A DNA stretch of 64,000 bases from JBBSAT01 sp046351235 (GTDB lineage: Bacteria > Myxococcota_A > Polyangia > Polyangiales > Sandaracinaceae): NCBI GenBank assembly GCA_046351235.1, contig JAXLYV010000003.1, positions 620,001-684,000 of the forward strand, written 5' to 3'. The translations under genes were made by a program, and so were the position numbers. Under the pieces are notes generated by a model, which did not search any database, was not told the DNA's origin, and saw only the letters and a program-made list of their open reading frames with translations. This document shows positions 27,063 to 34,701 of the stretch, piece by piece. The first letter of the stretch is position 1. Each line of letters starts with the position of its first letter.

Positions 27063-29081
27063 ATGGCGCGCATCTGCCAACGCTGCCAGCACAGCAACGA
27101 AGACCACGCGAAGTTCTGTCTCTCCTGCGGAGGCATGCTCGAGGTCGAGGTCGAGGGACAGAGCGCGGATCCGCTCCTCGGCAAGGTGATCCAGGGCCGC
27201 TACCGGCCCACCAAGCTCCTCGGCGAGGGCGGCATGGGCCGCGTCTACATCGCCGAGCAGAAGATGGGCGCCGCGACCCGCAAGGTCGCCATCAAGACCC
27301 TCCATCCCGAGTTCTCGCAGGATCCGCAGCTCGTCGCGCGCTTCAACCGCGAGTGCGAGACCGTCATCGAGCTCTCGCACCCGAACACGATTCAGTTCTT
27401 CGACTTCGGCTCGCTCGACGACCAGACCCTGTTCATCGTCATGGAGTACATCGAGGGGCGCTCGCTCGCCTCCGAGATGGAAAAGGGCCTGCTCGAGATC
27501 GCGCGCGTCGACAAGATCCTCATCCAGATGTGCGGCTCGCTCCACGAGGCGCACGGCCGTGGGATCGTGCACCGTGATCTGAAGCCCGAGAACGTGCTGC
27601 TCACCGATCGCGGCGGTCAGACCGACTTCGTGAAGGTGCTCGACTTCGGCATCGCGAAGAAGGGTGAGGCCGAGGATCCGCAGAAGGCCAAGCTCACCAA
27701 GCAGGGCATGGTGCTCGGCACGCCGCCCTACATGAGCCCGGAGCAGTTCAGCGGAAAGACGCTGGACCTGCGCAGCGACATCTACTCGCTCGGGATCATG
27801 GTCTTCGAGATGCTCACGGGGCACCTGCCCTTCGACGCGAAGACGCCGTGGGAGTGGGCGACCAAGCACCTGACGTCGCAGCCGACGCCCTTCGAAGCGT
27901 ACCCGCACGCGCTGAACATCCCGCAGAACAAGAAGAACGCGGTGATGCGCTCGCTCAGCAAGGCGCCCGAGCAGCGCCACGCGAGCGTCCTCGAGTTCCT
28001 GCAGGAGTTCACGGGCTACCAGGACACGCAGGCTGCGTGGACGATGGCGACGTCGTCGGGCGGCGCGATCGTTCCGAAGGGTGCCGAGGCGCGCCCGCCC
28101 GTGGCGACGCCGACGGGGATGGCGGGCTTCGGACAGAACACGCCGCCTCCGATGGGACCGCCCGGCATGGGCGGCCCGATGGGCACCGGCATGGGCATGA
28201 GCGGCACCGCCTCGATGGGCGCGATGGGCGGCATGGGCCAGGGCGGCATGGGCCAGGGCGCCATGGGCACGGGCCCGATGATGGCGCCGACCGGGCAGAT
28301 GCCTTCGTTCGGCAATCAGCCCTCGATGCCGGGGATGGCGCCGGGTGGCTACGCGAGCCAGCCCGGCGTGGCGTCGTACGGGACTCCCGCGCCCGTCGGC
28401 GGCAGCTACGGCACCGGGACGATGCCGCAGCCGCAGAGCAGCGGCGGCGGTGGGCGGGCGATCCTCTTCGGCCTCGTGGCGCTCTTCGTGGTCGGTGGCT
28501 CCATCGGCGCCGTCGGTCTGTGGTGGGTGTTCGGCCGCAGTGATCCCGGGCCCCCGGTCGCGACGACGACGACGCGGCCGCCGCCCAGCACGGGCCCGAC
28601 CGTGATCACCGGGACGATGCAGCCGCTCGTGCCCGTCACGACGACGACGGTTCCGCCGACCACGACGGGCGGCACGCCCGCGACACCGCCGACCTCGGTC
28701 GCGACGACCCCGCCCGACGCGGGCACGGCGGCCGGCACGAGCGAGGACGACGATCACCGCACCGAGCGGCACGTCAGCGCCGCCGACGAGGCGAACGCGC
28801 GCGCCGAGTCCGCGCGCGGCTTGAGCGCGCTCGATCGGCGCGACTGGGCGGGCGCGATCGGATCGCTGCGCGAGGTCCAGCGCCTCGTCGGACGCTCGGC
28901 CCCGCAGTCGCGCCAGCTGCAGCAGCAGCTCGACACGCGCGGCGGCAACCAGGTCGGCATCCTGCTGCAGCAGGGCTACTGCCCGCAGGCCCAGGCGCTC
29001 TACCGCGACCTGCGCGGCGTGGGCGCCGGCGGCTCGGCGCGCCGTCAGTTCAGCGACGACTGGTGCCCCGCCCCGCGCTGA
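27063..29081 (+). CDS. Ser/Thr protein kinase with N-terminal zinc ribbon and membrane anchor
   Basis: The kinase has 672 residues. An N-terminal zinc ribbon (CQRC at 5-8, CLSC at 19-22) precedes a PknB-type kinase domain at about 47-310. It has the glycine loop GEGGMG (54-59), ATP lysine K78, HRDLKPEN (170-177), DFG and GTPPYMSPEQ, so it should be active. A Gly/Met/Pro-rich linker with MGxG repeats follows (about 346-446). One membrane helix (about 465-490), a Thr/Pro stretch and an external domain of ~100 residues (ANARAESARGLSALDRRDWAGA, a TPR-like helix pair) complete it. The ribbon may bind a partner or nucleic acid. Confidence 0.92.
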   Translation: MARICQRCQHSNEDHAKFCLSCGGMLEVEVEGQSADPLLGKVIQGRYRPTKLLGEGGMGRVYIAEQKMGAATRKVAIKTLHPEFSQDPQLVARFNRECETVIELSHPNTIQFFDFGSLDDQTLFIVMEYIEGRSLASEMEKGLLEIARVDKILIQMCGSLHEAHGRGIVHRDLKPENVLLTDRGGQTDFVKVLDFGIAKKGEAEDPQKAKLTKQGMVLGTPPYMSPEQFSGKTLDLRSDIYSLGIMVFEMLTGHLPFDAKTPWEWATKHLTSQPTPFEAYPHALNIPQNKKNAVMRSLSKAPEQRHASVLEFLQEFTGYQDTQAAWTMATSSGGAIVPKGAEARPPVATPTGMAGFGQNTPPPMGPPGMGGPMGTGMGMSGTASMGAMGGMGQGGMGQGAMGTGPMMAPTGQMPSFGNQPSMPGMAPGGYASQPGVASYGTPAPVGGSYGTGTMPQPQSSGGGGRAILFGLVALFVVGGSIGAVGLWWVFGRSDPGPPVATTTTRPPPSTGPTVITGTMQPLVPVTTTTVPPTTTGGTPATPPTSVATTPPDAGTAAGTSEDDDHRTERHVSAADEANARAESARGLSALDRRDWAGAIGSLREVQRLVGRSAPQSRQLQQQLDTRGGNQVGILLQQGYCPQAQALYRDLRGVGAGGSARRQFSDDWCPAPR

Positions 29082-29084
29082 GCT

Positions 29085-29617
29085 GAATTTTCAGGGGGGT
29101 CTGGGCGCCCCCCCTCGCGGGACCGGCGGAGCCGGATCCCGCTCACCCCCTCTTCGCCTCGTCGCTTCGCTCCTCGCGGGCGACGTCCCGTCTCTCGCGC
29201 AGAGGACGGCACATCGCCGCTGCGGTCGCCGCGGGCATGTGGTCCCTGCTCGCGGCCGTCGCCCGTCGAGCTCGCAAGCACACGATCCCCACGGACGAGC
29301 GATACCCGCGAGAATCCGGCGATGCCTCCCCTGGTCCCATGATCCTGAAAACGGCCTCGGTCCCTTGAGGGTGAACGCCAGCAGTGAGGCGCATCCGGCT
29401 CCGCCGGTGCGCCGAGGGGGGGCGCCCAAACCCGGCTCGACGCCAACGCGAAGCCGACCCGGCTGCGAAAGCCACGAGAGCTCCGGCGATGCCGCGGCCC
29501 CTGCGAGTCGAGAGCGCGATCGCGCGCGAGGGAGCGAAGCGACCGAAGCGGAGAGGGGGTGAGGCGCAGCCGGCTCCGCCGGTGCGCCGAGGGGGGTCGC
29601 CCAGACCCCCCTGAAAA
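29085..29617. repeat. Inverted-repeat block between convergent genes
   Basis: The 533 bp hold no supported gene. Arms of about 80-90 bp at the two ends are inverted copies. The left arm, from TTTTCAGGGGGGTCTGGGCG at 29089, pairs with the right arm ending CCAGACCCCCCTGAAAA near 29618. Both include CACCGGCGGAGCCGG-like cores and CACCCCCTCT. A third, partial copy of the same unit lies in direct orientation to the right arm near 29380-29435. The arms reach to within a few bases of both stop codons, so besides being a repeat they could end transcription from both sides. Confidence 0.8.
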
Positions 29618-29989
29618 TCAGTGCTGCTCGGCGTTCTCGTCGCAGAACAGGATCGCGCAGTTCTTCTTGTCGGATGCGCGGATCCGGCTGCACAGCTCGA
29701 CCAGATCGTCGTCGACGTCGACGACGGATCCTTCGGTCGCCTTGCCGGTCGACTCGTCGTAGTGGCACTCGCACAGGGCCACCCAGCGGCCCTTGAACTC
29801 GTCCGCGCGGCAGATGTCGGACCAGGTCATCCTGGCCACACGCGCCTCGGCACTCTCCTCACGCCCGTCCACGTGACGACCGCCCCGTTCTGGGGGCTCG
29901 CTCTCCCGTTCGGTGATCGTGCTCGTCGAGGCCGATGCTTGCTCGAAGGCGCCCTTGGCGCGCGAGGACCAGCTGGACAGAAGACCCAT
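29618..29989 (-). CDS. Small hypothetical protein
   Basis: The ORF codes for 123 residues from the ATG at 29989, which has AAGGGAG about 10 bases upstream. The first ~50 residues are low-complexity Ser/Glu/Arg-rich. The last ~70 form a compact-looking region (WSDICRADEFKGRWVALCECHYDE, VDDDLVELCSRIRASDKKNCAIL) with four cysteines. No family is recognised. Start codons at 30028 (GTG) or 29830 (ATG) are possible. It is convergent with the zinc-ribbon kinase. Confidence 0.5.
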   Translation of the reverse strand: MGLLSSWSSRAKGAFEQASASTSTITERESEPPERGGRHVDGREESAEARVARMTWSDICRADEFKGRWVALCECHYDESTGKATEGSVVDVDDDLVELCSRIRASDKKNCAILFCDENAEQH

Positions 29990-30308
29990 CGACGATCGTG
30001 CTCCCTTCCCGCCGCCCACTCTGGGCACCCGGTTGCGCTCTTTCCGGGAATAGGGCCGTCTCGTCGGCCGTACCGTCCGTGGCAGGTCCCTCTGGGAGGG
30101 CGGACGTTCGTTCTGATGCGCGTGTGACTGGGCTCGAGGTTCGTTCTCTTCGGGGCCGGCTCAGCAGCGACCGGCCCAAGTCTGTCGGAACGTAAGCATC
30201 CCGCCTCTCGGCGGCTCCCCCCCACGGGCGAACGCGACGAGTCTCCCCGAGCGATCCCTCGCGCGCAAGTCGGAGCCGGGCCGCGCCCTCACAGGTGCGG
30301 CGGAACGG
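29990..30308. other. 319-bp intergenic region without a recognised gene
   Basis: This gap lies between two minus-strand genes. It contains runs such as CGGACGTTCGTTCTG and GAGGTTCGTTCTC (a GTTCGTTCT direct repeat about 40 bp apart), but no ORF with coding character, tRNA fold or recognised riboswitch. It should hold the promoter of the small hypothetical gene. Confidence 0.5.
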
Positions 30309-30917
30309 TCACAGACCTTCGAGATCGCTGCCAGATCCGGTGCTGGACGATCCGGAGCCGCTGGACGAGGAGGAGCCGCCGCCCGAAGGACCGAGATCCT
30401 CGAGGCCGTCGTCCGACCCGCCGGAGTCACCCGTCGACGAGGAGCCCGAGCCGCCGCTGGTCGCGCCGCCGAGGTGCGGCTGGCGACGACGATCGCGCGC
30501 CGCGCGCCAGGGACCGCCGCCGGTCTCGTTCTGATCGTGCCCCCACTCGCCGACGATGTACGAGTCGCCGTCGCCGCCGATCTGGAACTGGAAGTAGCCG
30601 TGGCCGCGCGTCGTCGTGGGCCGGCCCATGACGAGCTCGCGCTCCTCGCTCCACTCGAAACGCATCAGGTCGCCCTGGGCCGTGCCCTGAATGCGGCCGT
30701 GGCGCTCGTCCTGCGTGTACTCCCCCACGACCTGCGAGCCCGTCTGCACCATGTGCATCTCGCCGTACTGCGGTGAGTGCCACACACCGGTGAACGTCTG
30801 CCCGGCCGGCATCGGGCCCGGCGAGACGCTCGCATGGCGGATGCCGTCGCCTCCGCAGCCAGGGGCCAGCGTGAGCAGGAGCGAGCCCAGGAGCCAACAC
30901 ACGGTCGATCGCGACAT
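30309..30917 (-). CDS. Lipoprotein with Gly/Ser-rich tail
   Basis: This 202-residue protein has a lipoprotein signal (LLGSLLLTLAPGCGG). The central ~110 residues (FTGVWHSPQYGEMHMVQTGSQVVGEYTQDERHGRIQGTAQGD) look like a small beta-barrel or lipocalin-like domain of the type that binds hydrophobic ligands. The last ~55 residues are Gly/Ser/Asp low-complexity. GGAGGA lies 4 bases before the ATG. The function is unknown; similar exported proteins recur in myxobacteria. Confidence 0.7.
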   Translation of the reverse strand: MSRSTVCWLLGSLLLTLAPGCGGDGIRHASVSPGPMPAGQTFTGVWHSPQYGEMHMVQTGSQVVGEYTQDERHGRIQGTAQGDLMRFEWSEERELVMGRPTTTRGHGYFQFQIGGDGDSYIVGEWGHDQNETGGGPWRAARDRRRQPHLGGATSGGSGSSSTGDSGGSDDGLEDLGPSGGGSSSSSGSGSSSTGSGSDLEGL

Positions 30918-31047
30918 GAAATCCTCCGACGCACGGGGACCATAGACGACCTGACGCGGGCGCGGCAACCGATGCCGCACGTGCGCGCCCTCGCGCCGAG
31001 CCGTCCGGCCCTCGACAGGCCCGAGCGCTGCTCTATGCCTTCCCCCC

Positions 31048-31485
31048 ATGTCCTACGTCGTCGAGAGCCACGACGAGATCCTCGCGATCGCCGGCGCGAT
31101 CCGCCGCATCGCCGTGCTCGGCATCAAGACGGAGGCGCAAGCGGGGCAGCCCGCCTTCTACGTGCCGGCGTACCTCGCATCCGCGGGGGTCGAGATCGTC
31201 CCGGTGCCCGTCTACTACCCCGAGGCCACGCAGATCCTCGGGCGCCCCGTCGTGCGCTCGCTCGCGGCGATCGAGGGGCCGATCGATCTCGTGGACGTGT
31301 TCCGCCGCCCGGCCGACCTCGAGGCTCACCTGCCCGACCTCTTGGCGAAGGCGCCGCCCGTGGTCTGGCTGCAGCAGGGCATCCGCCACGACGGGCTCGC
31401 GCGCGCGCTCACGGCCGCAGGCATCCGCGTCGTCGAGGATCGGTGCCTGATGGTCGAGCACCGGCTCGCGCTCGCACGCCGATGA
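31048..31485 (+). CDS. CoA-binding (YccU-type) protein
   Basis: The protein has 145 residues with the single Rossmann-like CoA_binding domain, shown by RRIAVLGIKTEAQAGQPAFYVPAYL, VPVYYPEATQILGRPVVRSL, DLVDVFRRPADLEAHL and the end signature VVWLQQGIRHDG...GIRVVEDRCLMVEH. Its biological role is not established. The stop overlaps the queE start by 4 bp (ATGA), making it the first gene of a three-gene operon with queE and queD. Confidence 0.88.
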   Translation: MSYVVESHDEILAIAGAIRRIAVLGIKTEAQAGQPAFYVPAYLASAGVEIVPVPVYYPEATQILGRPVVRSLAAIEGPIDLVDVFRRPADLEAHLPDLLAKAPPVVWLQQGIRHDGLARALTAAGIRVVEDRCLMVEHRLALARR

Positions 31486-32114
31486 CGTACTCGGTCAAAG
31501 AGATCTTCTTCACGCTCCAGGGAGAAGGCGCTCGCACCGGGCGCGCAGCCGTGTTCCTGCGTTTCGCCGGCTGCAATCTCTGGTCGGGGCGCGAGAAGGA
31601 CCGCGACACCGCGGTCTGCCGATTCTGCGACACCGACTTCGTCGGCACGGACGGCGACGGCGGCGGGCGCTTCGAGGACGCGTCCTCGCTCGCACGCGCA
31701 GTGCGCGCGAAGTTCCCCGACGCGGGCGGTCGCCCCTACGTCGTGTGCACCGGCGGCGAGCCGCTCCTGCAGCTCGACCGCGCGCTCGTCGACGCGCTCC
31801 ACGCGGAGGGCCTCGAGATCGGCCTCGAGACGAACGGCACGCTCGCGGTGCCCGACGGCGTCGACTGGATCTGCGTGAGCCCGAAGGCCGGCGCCGAGCT
31901 CGTGCAGCAGCGCGGCCACGAGCTCAAGCTCGTCCACCCGCAGCCGGGCGCGGAGCCCGAGCGCTTCGAGCGGCTGGCCTTCGAGCACTTCTTCCTGCAG
32001 CCGATGGACGGCCTGCTCCGCCAGCGGCACACGGAAGAGGCCACGGCGTACTGCCTCGCGCATCCACGCTGGCGCCTCTCGCTCCAGACGCACAAGCTGC
32101 TCGGCATCCGCTGA
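31482..32114 (+). CDS. queE: 7-carboxy-7-deazaguanine synthase
   Basis: QueE is a radical-SAM enzyme that contracts 6-carboxytetrahydropterin to 7-carboxy-7-deazaguanine, a precursor of preQ0 and queuosine. The 210 residues begin YSVKEIFFTLQGEGARTGRAA. The cluster motif is CNLW...VCRFC, a CX14CX2C spacing seen in one QueE subgroup instead of the usual CX3CX2C. VCTGGEPLLQLD is the SAM-binding GGE region. It starts ATGA over the previous stop and ends TGATG over queD. Substrate and product pass directly between queD and queE. Confidence 0.95.
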   Translation: MTYSVKEIFFTLQGEGARTGRAAVFLRFAGCNLWSGREKDRDTAVCRFCDTDFVGTDGDGGGRFEDASSLARAVRAKFPDAGGRPYVVCTGGEPLLQLDRALVDALHAEGLEIGLETNGTLAVPDGVDWICVSPKAGAELVQQRGHELKLVHPQPGAEPERFERLAFEHFFLQPMDGLLRQRHTEEATAYCLAHPRWRLSLQTHKLLGIR

Positions 32115-32476
32115 TGGCCCGCCACGAGATCTGGAAAGAAGCGACCTTCGAGGCCGCACATCGTCTCCCGTTCGTTCCCGAAGGGCACAAGTGCGCACGG
32201 CTGCACGGCCACTCGTACCGCGTGCGCATCTGCGCGAGCGCGCCCCTCGATCCGAAGGGCGGCTGGGTGCGCGACTTCGCGGACCTGACGGGCGCCTTCG
32301 AGCCGCTCCGCCTGCAGCTCGATCACTACTACCTGAACGAGATCCCCGGGCTCGAGAACCCGACGAGCGAGATCCTGGCGCGATGGATCTGGGAGCGGCT
32401 CCGTCCCTCGCTTCCCGATCTGTGCGCCGTCGAGGTGATGGAGACCTGCACCTCGGGCTGTCGCTACGAGGGCTGA
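32114..32476 (+). CDS. queD: 6-carboxy-5,6,7,8-tetrahydropterin synthase
   Basis: QueD converts dihydroneopterin triphosphate to 6-carboxytetrahydropterin, the substrate of QueE. The 120 residues show the zinc histidines in FEAAHRLP and LHGHSYRV, the nucleophile cysteine in GHKCARLHGH, and the WVRDFADL and HYYLNE signatures. Translation is coupled to queE by TGATG. No queC or queF lies in the window. Confidence 0.95.
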   Translation: MARHEIWKEATFEAAHRLPFVPEGHKCARLHGHSYRVRICASAPLDPKGGWVRDFADLTGAFEPLRLQLDHYYLNEIPGLENPTSEILARWIWERLRPSLPDLCAVEVMETCTSGCRYEG

Positions 32477-32624
32477 GCTCGTACATCGGCCCCGAAGCTC
32501 GATCCGCGCTCCGCGAATCGACCTTCCGCAGCGACGGGCTCGCGGAGAGGGCCACGACGCTTGCGGAGCGAGCGCGTGCCCTCCCCCGCGGCGCCCGCTG
32601 CCGGCCGCACTGCGCGCCCGCCGC

Positions 32625-34523
32625 TCAGAGCGTCTCGAGGTAGGCGACGAGATCGTCGATCTGCGCGGCCGAGAGGTGCGCGGTGTGTCCGTGCTGCTCG
32701 CCACCGCCGCACGCGGCATCGGTCAGGCGCGCGCGCAACGTCGGGCAGAGGCCGTCGTGCATCAGCGGAAGACGGTAGGCGACGCCCACGAGCGAGGGCA
32801 CCTGGAAGGGGCCACCGGTCCCGACGTCGACGGTCGTGTTGTTCGTGAGGTCGGGGCCCGCGTGGCAGCCGGCGCACTGCGCCTCGCCCTCGAAGATCGC
32901 GCGACCGCGCGCCGCGGCGTCGCCGTCGAGCGTGGCCTCGTGTGCCGGCGGCGCGATGCCGTGGTCGAGCCACCGGCCGAGGTGATCGACCTGGGTCGTC
33001 GTGAGCGCCGGGCCGTTCATGCGGCTCGAGAAGACCTGACGCACGAGCACGCCGAGGTCCGTCATGTCGCCATCCCAGTGGAAGGGCTCCGTGCCGCGGA
33101 GGCTGCCGTGCATCGCCGGCGTGCGGCGCGGGCCGATCCCCTCGAAGTTCCACACGCGCCCGTCGTCGCCGCCCTCGGGATGGCACGACGCGCACGCGAT
33201 GAACGAGCCCGAGTTGGCGTGGAACACGGCGTGGCCGGTGTCGAAGCGCTCGGCGCCGCCGAGCGAGATGGGCTGACCCTGGTAGTAGAGCGCGGCCGGG
33301 TCACGCTGCTGCACGAGGAGCCGGCCCGCGCCGTCGTAGGCGGCCGCGACGGCGTTGGGGATCCTCGCCGGCGAGCCATCCGCGTTCGTCGGCCCGCTCC
33401 CGAAGACGCAGCCGCTGTCGTCGCCGAGCGCGAGCACCGAGAACGGATAGGTCTGCACCGCTTGCTCGCCCGACTCGTTGCCGGCGGCGACGATCGTCAC
33501 CTCTTGCCCGTCGGGTGAGACCGCGACGTCGACCGCGAGCGTCGCGCTCGGGATCGACGCGCCCGGCCGCGGAATCCCGTCGGCGTCGTAGAGCGTCACC
33601 ACGGACTCGACGATGCTCCCGCCGCCGCAGCGCGAGCCGCTCGCGCCATAGCCGCCTGGCTCGGTCGCGACCGCGCCATCGCTCGCGCGCTGATGCACCG
33701 CGACGATGGGCTGTGCGCCGCTCGGCAGCCCGATCGTGCGCCACGCGACCGAGGGCGAGAGCGTGGCCTGGGTGATGCCGCCCTGCTCGTCACGCACGAG
33801 GACGGGCGAGATCGAGACCCCGGGGCGCTGGGTCGCGAGCACGGCGCCGCTCGTGCGATCGAGCTCCAAGAGCTCCGCCGCGCGGAACGTGGAGACGAAG
33901 AGCCGTCCGTTCACGACGACCACGTCGCGCAGATCCGGGGTCACCTCGACCGTGCTGCGAACGCTGCCGTCGGTGCCGAGCGTGACGAGCGAGCCCGAGC
34001 GACATGCGACGACGAGCGAGCCCGCGTCGGGGTCGAACGCGATGCCTCGCGGCATCGCACAGACGTGATGGCGCACGCCGTCGGCGACGGCGTCCACGTC
34101 GAACGAGTAGACGTCGCCCGTGCCGCGCAGGACCACGTGCACGCGACCATCGCCGTCTTCGGCGGCCCGGAAGGGCTCGGATCCGGGGGGCAGATCGTTC
34201 GTCTCGCCCATCACGCTGCGCGCGACGAGATCGACGACGACGATGCGATTGCGATCCGGATCGGCCACGACGGCCACGTCACCGCGCGAGGGGACGAAGA
34301 GCGTGCCGCCGGTGATCGGCGGAGGAGGATCGACCTCGAGCGACGTCGGGCGCTCCATCACGCGCGGATCGAGGAAGACGTCCGTCGACGGCTGCTCCGG
34401 AAAGGGCGTCGGCGTCGGATCCACGATCTCCGGCGGAACCGTCGACCCCGCGAGAGGTGCGGGGCCCTGACAGCCGCCGATCGAAAGCACCAGGCCCGCC
34501 CACAGCCACGTCCGCTCGCGCAT
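32625..34523 (-). CDS. Diheme cytochrome c lipoprotein with beta-propeller-like N-terminus
   Basis: This 632-residue lipoprotein (LVLSIGGC) has repeated short beta motifs in its first ~400 residues (VVADPDRNRIVVVDLVARSVM, RGIAFDPDAGSLVVACR), as in YVTN-type propellers. Two heme-binding CxxCH motifs follow, CASCH near residue 442 and CAGCH near 548. The latter domain resembles the di-heme cytochrome c peroxidase/MauG group (FEGIGPRRTPAMHG, GPFQVPSLVGVAYRLPLMHDG). It is likely an outer-membrane or periplasmic electron carrier or peroxidase. GGAGGG lies 5 bases before the ATG. It is convergent with queD. Confidence 0.85.
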   Translation of the reverse strand: MRERTWLWAGLVLSIGGCQGPAPLAGSTVPPEIVDPTPTPFPEQPSTDVFLDPRVMERPTSLEVDPPPPITGGTLFVPSRGDVAVVADPDRNRIVVVDLVARSVMGETNDLPPGSEPFRAAEDGDGRVHVVLRGTGDVYSFDVDAVADGVRHHVCAMPRGIAFDPDAGSLVVACRSGSLVTLGTDGSVRSTVEVTPDLRDVVVVNGRLFVSTFRAAELLELDRTSGAVLATQRPGVSISPVLVRDEQGGITQATLSPSVAWRTIGLPSGAQPIVAVHQRASDGAVATEPGGYGASGSRCGGGSIVESVVTLYDADGIPRPGASIPSATLAVDVAVSPDGQEVTIVAAGNESGEQAVQTYPFSVLALGDDSGCVFGSGPTNADGSPARIPNAVAAAYDGAGRLLVQQRDPAALYYQGQPISLGGAERFDTGHAVFHANSGSFIACASCHPEGGDDGRVWNFEGIGPRRTPAMHGSLRGTEPFHWDGDMTDLGVLVRQVFSSRMNGPALTTTQVDHLGRWLDHGIAPPAHEATLDGDAAARGRAIFEGEAQCAGCHAGPDLTNNTTVDVGTGGPFQVPSLVGVAYRLPLMHDGLCPTLRARLTDAACGGGEQHGHTAHLSAAQIDDLVAYLETL

Positions 34524-34701
34524 CGCGACCCTCCCGTGAAGAGAGGAGCGTAGCCCGAGCGCGCCCGAAAAGAGAGGGGGCCCTGCATTTCGGAACGTGA
34601 AGGCGGGCGCGCGCCCGGCCGGCGCGAGAATAACGGGGGGGCTCCCACCCGTCGTTTCTGCGACGGGGCGCCTCGAGGGCGCTACGATCGAGGGGCGACT
34701 C

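Noticed and set aside
30918..31047. preQ1 riboswitch before the queE/queD operon
   Set aside because: The leader is GC-rich and lacks the short A-rich tail and stem expected of that class.
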